Source: Hydrogenobacter sp. (lineage in GTDB: Bacteria; Aquificota; Aquificia; Aquificales; Aquificaceae). From it: a stretch of 35,093 nt of DNA. Positions 25,891 to 34,618 of the stretch are shown piece by piece. The position numbers and the translations under genes are program-made. The notes beneath the pieces are model-generated. The model was given only the letters and a program-made list of their open reading frames with translations, was not told where the DNA came from and searched no databases. Where the stretch lies: NCBI GenBank assembly GCA_023255875.1, contig JAGDVY010000041.1, positions 1 through 35,093 on the forward strand, in the 5' to 3' direction. The first letter of the stretch is position 1, and every line of letters begins with the position of its first letter.

Positions 25891-25943
25891 GGAGTTAAGG
25901 TAAGCGGAAGGGAGGGCGCCTAACCTTCGCTACTTTAATCTCC
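25891..25943 (+). promoter_or_regulatory. long 5'-terminal hairpin in the cspA leader
   Basis: GGAG-TTAA-GGTA-GCG-AAGG (25891-25911) pairs with CCTT-CGC-TACT-TTAA-CTCC (25924-25943). That is 19 base pairs interrupted only by single-base bulges, around a 12-nt loop containing GGCGCC. It begins about where the transcript should start. The Shine-Dalgarno AAGGAGGT (25957-25964) is left outside the stem. Confidence 0.7.
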
Positions 25944-25974
25944 GTAAATTAGTTTTAAGGAGGTTTTTAGTTCC

Positions 25975-26184
25975 ATGGCACTCAGAGGTACTGTAAAGTG
26001 GTTTAGCAAGGAAAAGGGTTATGGTTTCATAACCCGTGATGATAACCAAGGGGACGTTTTTGTCCATTATTCTGCCATACAGCAGAGGGGTTTCAAAACC
26101 CTAGAACAGGGACAGAGAGTAGAGTTTGAGATAGAGGAGGACACTAAAGGACCAAGAGCCAAGAATGTAAGAGTACTAAGATAA
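25975..26184 (+). CDS. cspA: cold-shock domain protein
   Basis: A 69-residue single cold-shock domain protein binding single-stranded RNA/DNA. RNP1 (KGYGFI) and RNP2 (VFVHYSAI) are intact, and the N-terminal [10 protein letters not shown] is canonical. It has the best promoter of the window, a leader of about 86 nt with a long hairpin, a strong Shine-Dalgarno 10 nt from the ATG and an intrinsic terminator, so it is monocistronic and probably very highly expressed. In a thermophile it more likely acts as a general RNA chaperone than as a cold-shock factor. Confidence 0.96.
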   Translation: MALRGTVKWFSKEKGYGFITRDDNQGDVFVHYSAIQQRGFKTLEQGQRVEFEIEEDTKGPRAKNVRVLR

Positions 26185-26197
26185 GTTTTCTCCTCGT

Positions 26198-26228
26198 GCC
26201 CCCTTTTGGGGGCTTATATTATTTTTTT
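26198..26228 (+). terminator. intrinsic terminator of cspA
   Basis: GCCCCC-TTTT-GGGGGC (26198-26213) is followed by a T-rich run ending in seven Ts. It is the only clear rho-independent terminator in the window. Its T-rich tail contains TATATT/TATTAT (26215-26222), 6-8 nt before the folC ATG, and may double as the folC -10 box. Confidence 0.9.
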
Positions 26229-27458
26229 ATGCTTCTATATGACCTTTACAAAGGGAAGGATTACCGTATAGTTCCTACTCTTGATCGTATCCAAAAGGCG
26301 GTAAAGTTTCTTGGTTTAGAGAATCTGCATTATGTATCCTTTCAGGTAGGAGGTACTAACGGCAAAGGATCTACATGTGCCTTTTTGGAAAGCATACTAA
26401 GACATCACGGATACAAAACAGGCTGGTTTGTATCTCCTCACTTAGTAGAAGAAGAGGAAAGATGGAGAATAAACGGTCAAAAAATGCCTTCTACAAAGTT
26501 AGAGCATTATGTAAAAGAGTTAAAAGGTGTTTTTGAAAGATTTGAACTCACTTATTTTGAAGCCTGTACTTTGATAGCTCTTAAATACTTTGAGGACGAA
26601 AAGGTAGATGTAGCGGTTTTTGAGGTGGGCATGGGGGGAAGGTGGGATGCAACAAAAATGTGCAATCCTTCGGTGTGTGTAATTACCAATGTGGAACGGG
26701 ATCACACTAAATGGCTGGGTACAGATGTGGAAAGCAGGGCGGTGGAAAAGCTCGGCATTTACAGAAAGGGTGTTCCTCTGATCCTTGGAAGTATGAAGTT
26801 CCCTTTATATACTAAAGCTTTGGAAATGTGCGATCCTAGAGACTTAATAGTGGGAGGCTTGGACTTTTTCTCTTACGGTAGAATAAGCAAAGAAAAAACG
26901 GTTCTTGAGGAGTATGTGTGGAAAAATATGCACATTAAAGAAGTGCCTTTGGGACTGTGGGGAAAGTGGCAGATAGGAAATGCTAGCTTGGCCATAACCG
27001 CCGCAGGCAGTCTTATAAAACTCAATGCTGACATACTAAAAGAGGCTTTAAAGAATACTTATTGGGAAGGGAGAATGGAGATAGTTAGGAGTAATCCACT
27101 CCTTATCCTTGATGGTGCGCACAACACGGATAGCATAAAGAAGGTGGTCAGAGAAGTAAAAAAGTACATAGGTGGTATAACTCCCGTATTTACAGGTCTA
27201 AAGGAAAAGGAGTGGAAGGAGAGCATGTACTTTCTGAGGGAGCTTTCTGAACGCATATATCTGGTTCAAATAAAACATCATAGAGGAGAAAAGCTTGAGG
27301 TTCTTGAAAAGCATGCAAAAGAGGTAGGTTTCAGAGAAGTTGTACCTCTCTCTTCTTCCGAGGAAGTGCCTTATATAGATGAGGATCTTCTTGTGATAGG
27401 CTCTCTTTACTTGGTGGGGGAAGTAAAATCCGCTATGGAACATGCGAGAAAACTATGA
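26229..27458 (+). CDS. folC: folylpolyglutamate synthase / dihydrofolate synthase
   Basis: A 409-residue Mur-ligase-family enzyme adding glutamate to dihydropteroate and folates. It shows the P-loop GGTNGKGSTCAF, FEVGMGGRWDATK and the C-terminal LDGAHNTDSIKKV. ATG 26229 gives the normal family N-terminus (LYDLYKGKDYRI); an in-frame ATG at 26196 lies within the terminator hairpin region and is rejected. There is no Shine-Dalgarno, and a -10-like TATATT/TATTAT sits 6-8 nt upstream. It overlaps engB by ATGA. Confidence 0.93.
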   Translation: MLLYDLYKGKDYRIVPTLDRIQKAVKFLGLENLHYVSFQVGGTNGKGSTCAFLESILRHHGYKTGWFVSPHLVEEEERWRINGQKMPSTKLEHYVKELKGVFERFELTYFEACTLIALKYFEDEKVDVAVFEVGMGGRWDATKMCNPSVCVITNVERDHTKWLGTDVESRAVEKLGIYRKGVPLILGSMKFPLYTKALEMCDPRDLIVGGLDFFSYGRISKEKTVLEEYVWKNMHIKEVPLGLWGKWQIGNASLAITAAGSLIKLNADILKEALKNTYWEGRMEIVRSNPLLILDGAHNTDSIKKVVREVKKYIGGITPVFTGLKEKEWKESMYFLRELSERIYLVQIKHHRGEKLEVLEKHAKEVGFREVVPLSSSEEVPYIDEDLLVIGSLYLVGEVKSAMEHARKL

Positions 27459-28015
27459 AGGTTGAGTTCTTAGGCTCTTACGTTAAAGAGCTTCCGCAAG
27501 ATAGCATAAAGGAAGTGGTGTTTGTAGGAAGATCCAATGTGGGCAAGTCCTCACTCATAAATATGTTAGTAGGAAAACCCATCGCAAAAGTGAGCAAAGA
27601 GCCAGGTAGAACAAGGGCTATAAATGTTTTTCTATTAGAGGATCAGATAAAGCTCGTTGATGTGCCAGGATACGGTTTTGCAAAGGTTTCAAAAGAAGAG
27701 AGAGAAAGGTGGAAAGAGCTTATGGAAAGGTACTTTAATGAAAGGAAGGATCACATAAAGTGCGTGTTTGTACTAATAGACAGTAAGGTGGGACCTACAG
27801 AGCTTGATAGATTAATGATAGAGTGGTTGAGATACAAAGGAATAAATTACTTAGTGGTGCTTACAAAAAGCGACAAAGCGGACCAAAGGGAGCTTTCAGA
27901 AAGCTTGAAGGAGCTAAGAAAGATGGGTGTGCAAGAGGTTATAATCACATCAGCCAAAGAAGGCAGAGGTAAAAAGGAACTTCTAAAGATGATTATGGAA
28001 ACAAGATCGCATTAA
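27455..28015 (+). CDS. engB: ribosome-biogenesis GTPase EngB/YsxC
   Basis: A 186-residue GTPase involved in assembly of the large ribosomal subunit. Motifs are G1 GRSNVGKSSL, the switch segment KEPGRTRAIN, G3 DVPGYGFAKV, G4 TKSDKAD and G5 TSAKEGRG. Length is typical. Translationally coupled to folC through ATGA and followed after 10 bp by polX. Confidence 0.95.
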   Translation: MKVEFLGSYVKELPQDSIKEVVFVGRSNVGKSSLINMLVGKPIAKVSKEPGRTRAINVFLLEDQIKLVDVPGYGFAKVSKEERERWKELMERYFNERKDHIKCVFVLIDSKVGPTELDRLMIEWLRYKGINYLVVLTKSDKADQRELSESLKELRKMGVQEVIITSAKEGRGKKELLKMIMETRSH

Positions 28016-28025
28016 ATTTAAAGCT

Positions 28026-29768
28026 ATGAACAGAAACAAGGAGATAGCTCGCATCTTTGAAAAGATGGCTGATATCCTTGAGTTTCTTGGTGATAATCCC
28101 TACAGGATAGCCACATACAGACGAGTTGCCAATGTCCTCTCAGAACTTAATGTAGATGTTGAAGAGCTCCTAAAGAGCGGAAAGATATACCACATACCCG
28201 GTATAGGGCAGTCAAGCGTGGAGAAGATCATTGAGTATCTTAGGACAGGAAAGATATCCAAGTACGAAGAGCTCAAAAATAAAGTACCAGAGGACCTTCT
28301 TGAACTTATGGAAGTTCCCAATATAGGTCCAAAGACTCTAAAGTTAGCTTACGAAAAGCTGGGCGTAAGAAGTAAAGATGACTTTATTAGGGCGGTACGT
28401 AGCGGTATGCTGGCTACTTTGCCTGGCTTTGGTGAGAAAAAGCTTCAGAACATTATGAGGGGTATAGAGCTTTGGGAAAAGAGCAAAGAGAGAATGACTT
28501 TAATAGAAGCTTTTGAGATAGGCCAAGAGTACCTCAATTACTTGAAGGAGTTGAAGGGCATTATAGAGAAAGTTGAACTTGCAGGAAGCCTCAGAAGAAG
28601 GAAAGAAACAGTAGGGGACATAGACATTCTTGTGTCCGCACCTCGCCAAAATTGGAGCAAAATACACGAACACTTTGTAAGCTTTCACGGTGTAAAAGAG
28701 GTGCTTTTGAAAGGAGAAACTAAATCAAGCGTAATATTGGAAAACGCAAGGCAGGTGGATCTAAGAACCGTTGAACCACATCAGTGGGGGTCAGCACTCC
28801 AGTACTTTACGGGTTCAAAGGAACACAACATAAGGATCAGAGACATAGCCAAGTCAAAGGGTTTGAAAATAAGTGAGTATGGAGTGTTCAAAGCGGATAC
28901 AGACCAGTGGATTGGAGGCAGTAGTGAAGAGGAGGTCTATGAGCTGATAGGTATGCAAATGCCACCTCCAGAAATAAGGGAAAACACAGGAGAGATAGAG
29001 TTAGCTCTTGAGGGAAGGCTACCTCGGCTCGTATCTTTCCAAGACATAAAAGGGGACTTTCACATACACACTAACTGGAGCGATGGTATAGGCTCTTTGG
29101 AAGAGATGGTGAATATGGCTTACCAAATGGGCTATGAGTATGTGGTCATAGGCGATCACTCCCAGTCCGCAAGGGTAGCAAATGGACTTGATGTGGAAAG
29201 GTACAAAAAGCAGTGGAAAGAGATAGATAGGCTACAGAAAGAGTACTCCTCTAAAGGTTTTTACATCTTAAAAGGTTGCGAGGTGGATATACTTCCCGAT
29301 GGGAGTCTGGACCTTCCTGATAGCGTGCTTGCGGAATTTGATTTTGTAGTGGCATCCATACACACAAGATTTTCTCAGGACAACACCTACAGGATACTCA
29401 AAGCCATGGAAAACCCCTATGTGAATCTCATTGGGCATCCAACGGGTAAGTCTTATGGTTCAAGGCAGGGCTACATTTTGGACATGGAAAAGGTCATAGA
29501 AGTAGCAAAAGAAACAGGTACTGCACTTGAGCTGAACACCTTCAGGGCGGATCTGTCTCCTGAGTATGTGCGCATGTGTATGGCAAAAGGAGTTTTTATA
29601 GCTATAGTAACAGATGCACATGCACCAGCACATCTTCAATACATGCACTTAGGCGTAGGCTTGGCAAGAAGAGGTTGGGCAGTGCCAGAGCTCGTACTCA
29701 ACACAAGAGATGTTAAAGGTGTTAGGGAATTTGTGCTAAGAAAGAGAAAACTATTAGCAGCGGTGTAA
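28026..29768 (+). CDS. polX: family X DNA polymerase with C-terminal PHP domain
   Basis: A 580-residue bacterial PolX for gap-filling repair. Helix-hairpin-helix motifs lie at ~55-105 (IPGIGQSS, VPNIGPKT). The polymerase palm has Asp198-x-Asp200 (VGDIDILV) and Asp245 (QVDLR). The GSKEHNIRIRDIA segment helps hold the nucleotide. The PHP domain (~340-575) begins FHIHTNWSDG and retains the metal-binding GDHS, GCEVDI, HPTG and TDAHA patterns, so 3'-5' exonuclease or AP-endonuclease activity is expected. There is no clear Shine-Dalgarno. Confidence 0.95.
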   Translation: MNRNKEIARIFEKMADILEFLGDNPYRIATYRRVANVLSELNVDVEELLKSGKIYHIPGIGQSSVEKIIEYLRTGKISKYEELKNKVPEDLLELMEVPNIGPKTLKLAYEKLGVRSKDDFIRAVRSGMLATLPGFGEKKLQNIMRGIELWEKSKERMTLIEAFEIGQEYLNYLKELKGIIEKVELAGSLRRRKETVGDIDILVSAPRQNWSKIHEHFVSFHGVKEVLLKGETKSSVILENARQVDLRTVEPHQWGSALQYFTGSKEHNIRIRDIAKSKGLKISEYGVFKADTDQWIGGSSEEEVYELIGMQMPPPEIRENTGEIELALEGRLPRLVSFQDIKGDFHIHTNWSDGIGSLEEMVNMAYQMGYEYVVIGDHSQSARVANGLDVERYKKQWKEIDRLQKEYSSKGFYILKGCEVDILPDGSLDLPDSVLAEFDFVVASIHTRFSQDNTYRILKAMENPYVNLIGHPTGKSYGSRQGYILDMEKVIEVAKETGTALELNTFRADLSPEYVRMCMAKGVFIAIVTDAHAPAHLQYMHLGVGLARRGWAVPELVLNTRDVKGVREFVLRKRKLLAAV

Positions 29769-29780
29769 TTTTTAAAACTT

Positions 29781-29893
29781 GGTGAGCAGGTAAAAGAAAT
29801 TGTCTTTTGATGATAGGGCGAGTATATACCCACCTGGGAGCATGTGCCATTACCTACAGTTCTCACGGACCACCTTCAGTTCTTTTGCTCACC
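29781..29893 (-). ncRNA. candidate structured RNA between polX and nfo
   Basis: The 190-bp gap between two convergent genes folds strongly. An outer stem pairs GGTGAGCA (29781-29788) with TGCTCACC (29886-29893) and continues with AAAGAA (29793-29798) to TTCTTT (29880-29885) after a 4-nt bulge. Inside, 29817-29834 forms a 7-bp hairpin with an AUAU loop that needs two G-U pairs on the minus strand; on the plus strand these become A-C mismatches, favouring a minus-strand transcript. A GUAGG/CCUAU pairing also fits. I matched it to no known RNA family. Confidence 0.4.
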
Positions 29894-29916
29894 TCTTCTA
29901 TTAGAGCATATATCAT
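29863..29916 (-). CDS. possible 17-residue peptide ORF
   Basis: MIYALIEEVSKRTEGGP follows an excellent Shine-Dalgarno (GGAGGAG, 29923-29929, spacing 6). It overlaps the upstream arm of the structured element. After the TGA the same frame is open again except for one TAG two codons later, so a decayed longer gene is an alternative. Low confidence. Confidence 0.25.
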   Translation of the reverse strand: MIYALIEEVSKRTEGGP

Positions 29917-29958
29917 GATAAACTCCTCCGTTTATATTAAATTTACGTGTAAAACCCT

Positions 29959-30789
29959 TTAAAGAATGCTTCTTAGAGTTTGTAAATTCCTGATATCCCA
30001 ATCATCTTCCTTTGGTGTTTCCAAATAGTAAGGCAGGTTTGAAAAGTATGGGTCTTTTAGGAAAAGTTCAAAAGCCTGTATGCCCATGTATCCTAAACCT
30101 ATGTGTTCGTGCCTGTCTTTTTTACCACCTAACGGTACTTTTGAGTCGTTGCAATGCACCGCTTTTATACTTTCTATACCTACCATGCTTTCTGCCTCTT
30201 TTTTAAAGGCATCAAAACCTTCCACAGTATTTATAGCATAGCCGTAAGCAAAGGCATGGCACGTGTCTATGCATATGCCTACTTTTAGGTCCTTGAAAGG
30301 TTCTATGAGTCTTTTGAGCTCCTCAAAGTTTTTGCCAAGGTCTCCCTTTTCTCCCGCTGTGTTCTCAAAAAGCACGCACGTATGCTTTGGTGTATATGTA
30401 GAAAATACCTCCTCCAAGCTCTTTATGATGTTTCTTATGCCTTCTTCATCGCTTATGCCTTTTGCAGTACCAGGATGAAAGTTATAGTAATCTACTCCAA
30501 GAAGGTCGCAAAGCTTTAGCTCCTCAAGAAACACCTCTACAGACTTTTTTCTCAAGCTATTATCTTGGCTTGCTAAGTTTAAAAGATAAGGGGCATGCAC
30601 CATAATATAATCCCAGCTCCTTTTAAGCTCCTTAAAGATTTCTACTTCTTCTTGGCTTATATCTTTTGCTTTCCAAGCTCTTGGACTTCTCAAAAAGAAC
30701 TGAAAGACTTCTGCTCCTACTTGCTTGGCTCTCTCAAAGGTATTTATTATGGAACCAGCAGAAGATACATGGACACCTAAGCGGGGCAT
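29959..30789 (-). CDS. nfo: endonuclease IV (AP endonuclease)
   Basis: A 276-residue TIM-barrel zinc enzyme cutting at abasic sites. Conserved blocks are RLGVHVSSAGS at the start, MVHAPYLLNLAS, FHPGT, LFENTAG, DTCHAFAYG, VHCNDSK with RHEHIGLG, and LETP near the C-terminus. ATG 30789 is chosen from the family N-terminus; a longer in-frame extension into nrnA is rejected. The start overlaps the nrnA stop by 13 bp, so ileS-nrnA-nfo is one transcription unit. Confidence 0.95.
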   Translation of the reverse strand: MPRLGVHVSSAGSIINTFERAKQVGAEVFQFFLRSPRAWKAKDISQEEVEIFKELKRSWDYIMVHAPYLLNLASQDNSLRKKSVEVFLEELKLCDLLGVDYYNFHPGTAKGISDEEGIRNIIKSLEEVFSTYTPKHTCVLFENTAGEKGDLGKNFEELKRLIEPFKDLKVGICIDTCHAFAYGYAINTVEGFDAFKKEAESMVGIESIKAVHCNDSKVPLGGKKDRHEHIGLGYMGIQAFELFLKDPYFSNLPYYLETPKEDDWDIRNLQTLRSIL

Positions 30790-31775
30790 GGGACCTGCAG
30801 TTGTGCTTGCTCTTGGTTTAGTTCTTCTCTGATGGCAGAAAGTAGAAGTTCTAAAGCAGATTGTGCAGAATCCGCTTTTATTTTGCATCCAGATGCGTAC
30901 TTGTGTCCTCCTCCTCCAAGCCTTTGTGCTATGTTTGCCACATTTACCTTCTCTTTGGACCTTAGAGATACTTTCCATACACCTTCATCCGCTTTTTCTA
31001 TGAGTGCAAAAGCCACTTCCACGCCTTCTATAGATCTTGGAAAATTTACAAGCCCTTCACTGTCTGGATAAGTGGTGCCTGTCTCTTTAAAGAACCTATC
31101 ATAAATAATAATGCCTGCCACCAAACCATCTTCGTAAAGCGTCAATGTGTCAAGTACTTTGGAGATAAGACGCATTTTCCCTAAAGATTCCCTTTCGCTA
31201 AACATCTTGTAAACTCTATGAGGATCCGCACCTTTTTCTACAAGCTCCTTTGCTATCTGGAAGGTATCTGCGTTGGTGTTGGAATATTTGAAAAAGCCCG
31301 TATCAGTGGCAAGACCTGCATAAAGACACTCTGCTATCTCTTGATCTATTGCGGACTCATCCCATGTTTTAAGAAGATGGTATATTATGGCTGTGGTGGA
31401 AGGAGCGGAAGGATCTACGTAGTCATATGGTGAGTAAAACTCTCCTCCTATGTGGTGGTCTATTCTCACCTTTTTTATGGCTCTGACCTCTGTACCCGCT
31501 CTATAAAAACTGCTTGCATCTACTATTATTCCCGTATCAAACACCTCAGGTGTAGGAAGTTGTATGACTTCATTGGCATGTGGCAGAAAATCAAGAAAGT
31601 GAGGTACTTTGTCTTTACATCCCACTTTAACATTCTTACCCTTTTTCTTTAAAAAGAGATACAGAGCTAAGGCGCTTCCAAGAGTGTCTGCATCGGGATT
31701 TTCGTGAGAAAACACAAGTATAGAACCCTTTTCCTCTTTTAGCATATCTATAATAGGTATGCCTTCGTATCTCAT
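30777..31775 (-). CDS. nrnA: DHH-DHHA1 phosphoesterase, NrnA-like
   Basis: A 332-residue DHH phosphoesterase of the NrnA type, which degrades nano-RNA or dephosphorylates pAp. It shows HENPDADTLGSALAL, IVDASSF, the DHH motif IDHHIGGEFY and the DHHA1 motif GGGGHKYASGCK. ATG 31775 is chosen because GGAGGT precedes it; a TTG four codons upstream is less likely. It lies 23 bp after ileS and overlaps nfo by 13 bp. A match to c-di-nucleotide-derived pGpG turnover is conceivable, since a diguanylate cyclase is nearby. Confidence 0.9.
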   Translation of the reverse strand: MRYEGIPIIDMLKEEKGSILVFSHENPDADTLGSALALYLFLKKKGKNVKVGCKDKVPHFLDFLPHANEVIQLPTPEVFDTGIIVDASSFYRAGTEVRAIKKVRIDHHIGGEFYSPYDYVDPSAPSTTAIIYHLLKTWDESAIDQEIAECLYAGLATDTGFFKYSNTNADTFQIAKELVEKGADPHRVYKMFSERESLGKMRLISKVLDTLTLYEDGLVAGIIIYDRFFKETGTTYPDSEGLVNFPRSIEGVEVAFALIEKADEGVWKVSLRSKEKVNVANIAQRLGGGGHKYASGCKIKADSAQSALELLLSAIREELNQEQAQLQVPCPA

Positions 31776-31798
31776 GACTACCTCCAAACCTTTATAAT

Positions 31799-34567
31799 TT
31801 ACACCTGCAGACCCATCTTAGCCACTGCTGTTGCGCATCTATTACAAAGTTCCCCTACAAACTCTTCTTCTCTGTAGTACATCCAACATCTGGGACATTT
31901 CCTGCCTTCTGCTTTTTGCACACCTACAAATATACCTTCCTCGCTGTTGTTTATGTAAGAACCTCCTTCTGATAGCTCCACTTGACTGACTGTGAGATAA
32001 AACTTTATGTAGTCTTGGTACTTTCTTACAAGGTCCATGTACTCCTGATTACCCCAAAGGAAAACCTTGGCTTCGTAAGGATGGTTAATGTACTTGTCTT
32101 TTCTTGCCATCTCTATGGCTTTCATAACCTCATCCCTTAATTTTTCAAGCTTGGAGTAATCTGTGAGCAGTTCTTGGTCTATCAGGTTATCGTCTGGAGA
32201 TGGTATGCTGTGGAAGAAAACGCTCTCTTTGAGACTTTCGTCCATCTTTCTTATGTATTCCCAAACTTCTTCCGCGGTAAAGCTCAAAAAGGGTGCCATA
32301 GATAAGGTCAGAGCTTTTAGAAGATGGTACAAAACTGTCTGAGCGGATCTTCTTTCCCAAGAGTCTGGTGCGTAGGTATAGAGCCTGTCCTTTAGCACAT
32401 CAAAATACAGACTTGAAAGTTCCACACTGCAGAAGTTTCTGATGAGCTGATAAACTCTGTGGAAGGCATAATCCCTGTAGTGCTTGTGCAGTTCCTTTAA
32501 TATAAGCTGAAGGCGTGATATCATCCATCTGTCAAAGTGGTGAAGCTGATGATAGGGAAGAACATCCCGTGAAGTAAAGTCATAAAGGTTAGCCAGTAAA
32601 AACCTTAGGGTGTTCCTTATCTTCTTGTAGTCCTCAACTACTCTTTGGAGTATGGACCTGCCCAACTTTACATCTTGGGTGTAATCCTCAGATACTACCC
32701 ACAGTCTTAAAATGTCCGCTCCTAAATCTTTTATGACTTCCTGAGGAGAGACCACATTACCTAAGGATTTGGACATCTTCCTTCCTTGTTCATCAACGGT
32801 AAAGCCATGTGTGAGTACAGACCTATAGGGAGCTTTTCCGTAAGATGCCACTGACTCAAGGAGTGATGACTGAAACCATCCTCTGTGTTGGTCAGAACCT
32901 TCCAAGTACATATCTGCGGTTTCTATGCCCATTTTTCTCAAAACGCACGCATGAGAGGAACCAGAATCAAACCACACATCAAGAATGTCCTCTTCCTTCC
33001 TAAACTCATCACTTCCACACTTGGGACATACATAACCTTCTGGCAGAAGCTCTTTTTCTGTCCGCTCAAACCACACATCTGCACCATAAGGGTGATTTTC
33101 TATAAGCTTTGCCACATGCTCAAATACTTCTTCTTCTGCTATTACATGGCCACATCTTTTGCAGTAAAAGACCGTTATGGGAACTCCCCAGTAGCGCTGT
33201 CTTGATATGCACCAATCTGGCCTTGATTCCACCATAGACCTTATTCTGTTTATACCGTATGATGGTATCCACTTGACTTTGTCTATCTCCTCAAGGGCTA
33301 ACTCTCTGAGGGTTTTTCCGTCTTTTTTGCCTTCCATGCTTATAAACCACTGAGATGTTGCTCTAAATATCACTGGGTTTTTACATCTCCAGCAGTGTGG
33401 ATAGGAGTGAGTAATCGTGCCCTCATAAAGCAAAAGCCCCCTGCCCTTTAGGTCCTCTATGATGAGTTTGTTGGCATCAAATACCCTTATGCCTCTTAAA
33501 AACTCAGGTGCAGGTGGTATAAACCTTCCCTCATCATCAACGGGTGCAAAAGGTTCAAGTCCATACCTTATTCCCACAAGGTAGTCCTCTCTACCGTGTC
33601 CTGGTGCCATATGAACTATACCTGTGCCCGTATCTAACTCCACAAACTCCGAGGGATAAACCTTATTTATTCCTCCGTAAGGTGATTGGTACTCAAGTCC
33701 CAAAAGGTCTTTCCCCTTAACGCTTTTAACTACCTTACCTTTGAGCTGAGTGGTGTTTTCAAAGTCCTCAACAAGCTCCTTAGCAATTATGTATGTCTCA
33801 TCTCCCACTTGGTAAAAGACATACTCATAGTCCTCTCCTACCATAACACCCATATTTGCGGGAAGTGTCCAAGGTGTAGTAGTCCATATGACAAGATGGG
33901 TGTTTTCTTGGTTTATCAGAGGGAACTTTACATAAATGCTTGGGTCTTGTCTTTCGTAGTACTCTACCTCTGCCTCCGCTTCCGCTGTCTTATCGTATAT
34001 ACACCAATAGACAGGCTTTTTGCTTTTTATCACAAAACCCTTTTTAAAGAGTCTTCCCAGTTCTCTTACCTCACCTGCCTGATAGCTTGGGTCCATGGTC
34101 AGATAGGGCTCTTCCCAGTTTCCCAGCACACCTAACCTTTTGAACTCCTCTCTTTGAATTTCTACAAACTTCTTTGCGTACTCTCTGCAAAGTTTCCTAA
34201 ACTCCACTTTGCTTATGCTCTCTTTGTCTATCTTTTTGGCTTTTAGCTCTTTTTCCACCTGCTGTTCTATGGGAAGTCCATGACAGTCCCATCCTGGTAT
34301 GTAGTGTATCCTGTAGCCAGACATGAGCATGTATTTGTTTATGACATCTTTTAATACCTTGTTTAGCGCATGTCCTATATGTATGTTGCCATTAGCATAG
34401 GGTGGTCCATCGTGAAGCACAAAAAGAGGTCTATCTTTCGTAGCGGATTCTAACTTTTTGTATAGACCTTCCCACTTTTTGAGAATGATAGGTTCTCTTT
34501 CTGGCAGGTTGGCTTTCATAGGAAAATCTGTTTTGGGAAGATTTAGCGTTTCCTTATAGTCCTTCAT
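31799..34567 (-). CDS. ileS: isoleucyl-tRNA synthetase
   Basis: A 922-residue class I synthetase with an editing domain. HIGH is at 63-66 (NIHIGHAL); the editing-domain block [13 protein letters not shown], the KMSKS loop ([10 protein letters not shown]), the internal CKRCGH...CPKCGS pair and the C-terminal zinc finger CPRCWMY...CNRCATAV are all present. Length is typical of bacterial IleRS. No Shine-Dalgarno precedes the ATG. A TAAAAT box (34577-34582, minus strand) ends 9 nt upstream. No T-box sequence is visible in the 179 bp upstream. Confidence 0.97.
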   Translation of the reverse strand: MKDYKETLNLPKTDFPMKANLPEREPIILKKWEGLYKKLESATKDRPLFVLHDGPPYANGNIHIGHALNKVLKDVINKYMLMSGYRIHYIPGWDCHGLPIEQQVEKELKAKKIDKESISKVEFRKLCREYAKKFVEIQREEFKRLGVLGNWEEPYLTMDPSYQAGEVRELGRLFKKGFVIKSKKPVYWCIYDKTAEAEAEVEYYERQDPSIYVKFPLINQENTHLVIWTTTPWTLPANMGVMVGEDYEYVFYQVGDETYIIAKELVEDFENTTQLKGKVVKSVKGKDLLGLEYQSPYGGINKVYPSEFVELDTGTGIVHMAPGHGREDYLVGIRYGLEPFAPVDDEGRFIPPAPEFLRGIRVFDANKLIIEDLKGRGLLLYEGTITHSYPHCWRCKNPVIFRATSQWFISMEGKKDGKTLRELALEEIDKVKWIPSYGINRIRSMVESRPDWCISRQRYWGVPITVFYCKRCGHVIAEEEVFEHVAKLIENHPYGADVWFERTEKELLPEGYVCPKCGSDEFRKEEDILDVWFDSGSSHACVLRKMGIETADMYLEGSDQHRGWFQSSLLESVASYGKAPYRSVLTHGFTVDEQGRKMSKSLGNVVSPQEVIKDLGADILRLWVVSEDYTQDVKLGRSILQRVVEDYKKIRNTLRFLLANLYDFTSRDVLPYHQLHHFDRWMISRLQLILKELHKHYRDYAFHRVYQLIRNFCSVELSSLYFDVLKDRLYTYAPDSWERRSAQTVLYHLLKALTLSMAPFLSFTAEEVWEYIRKMDESLKESVFFHSIPSPDDNLIDQELLTDYSKLEKLRDEVMKAIEMARKDKYINHPYEAKVFLWGNQEYMDLVRKYQDYIKFYLTVSQVELSEGGSYINNSEEGIFVGVQKAEGRKCPRCWMYYREEEFVGELCNRCATAVAKMGLQV

Positions 34568-34576
34568 GAAAGGTAT

Positions 34577-34582
34577 ATTTTA
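34577..34582 (-). promoter_or_regulatory. -10-like box of ileS
   Basis: TAAAAT on the minus strand ends 9 nt before the ileS ATG; there is no Shine-Dalgarno and no clear -35. It fits the short-leader pattern seen elsewhere in the window but is a weaker match. Confidence 0.4.
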
Positions 34583-34618
34583 TCATCTTTGGAAAAACAA
34601 GGACAGTAAGGAAACACC

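Noticed and set aside
29636-29866. 76-codon minus-strand ORF across the polX end
   Set aside because: More than half is antisense to polX, it has no ribosome binding site of its own, and the composition is not protein-like. The overlapping region is better explained by RNA structure.
29863-29930. Selenocysteine at the in-frame TGA of the mini-ORF
   Set aside because: A TAG follows two codons later and no selenoprotein family resembles the peptide.
29769-29958. SRP RNA, tmRNA or hammerhead-type ribozyme
   Set aside because: The SRP GGAAG...AGCAGC loop, tmRNA ends and hammerhead core are all missing.
30790-30978. Longer N-terminus for endonuclease IV
   Set aside because: The extra 63 residues would be read antisense-like through nrnA in another frame, are cysteine/arginine rich and absent from the family.
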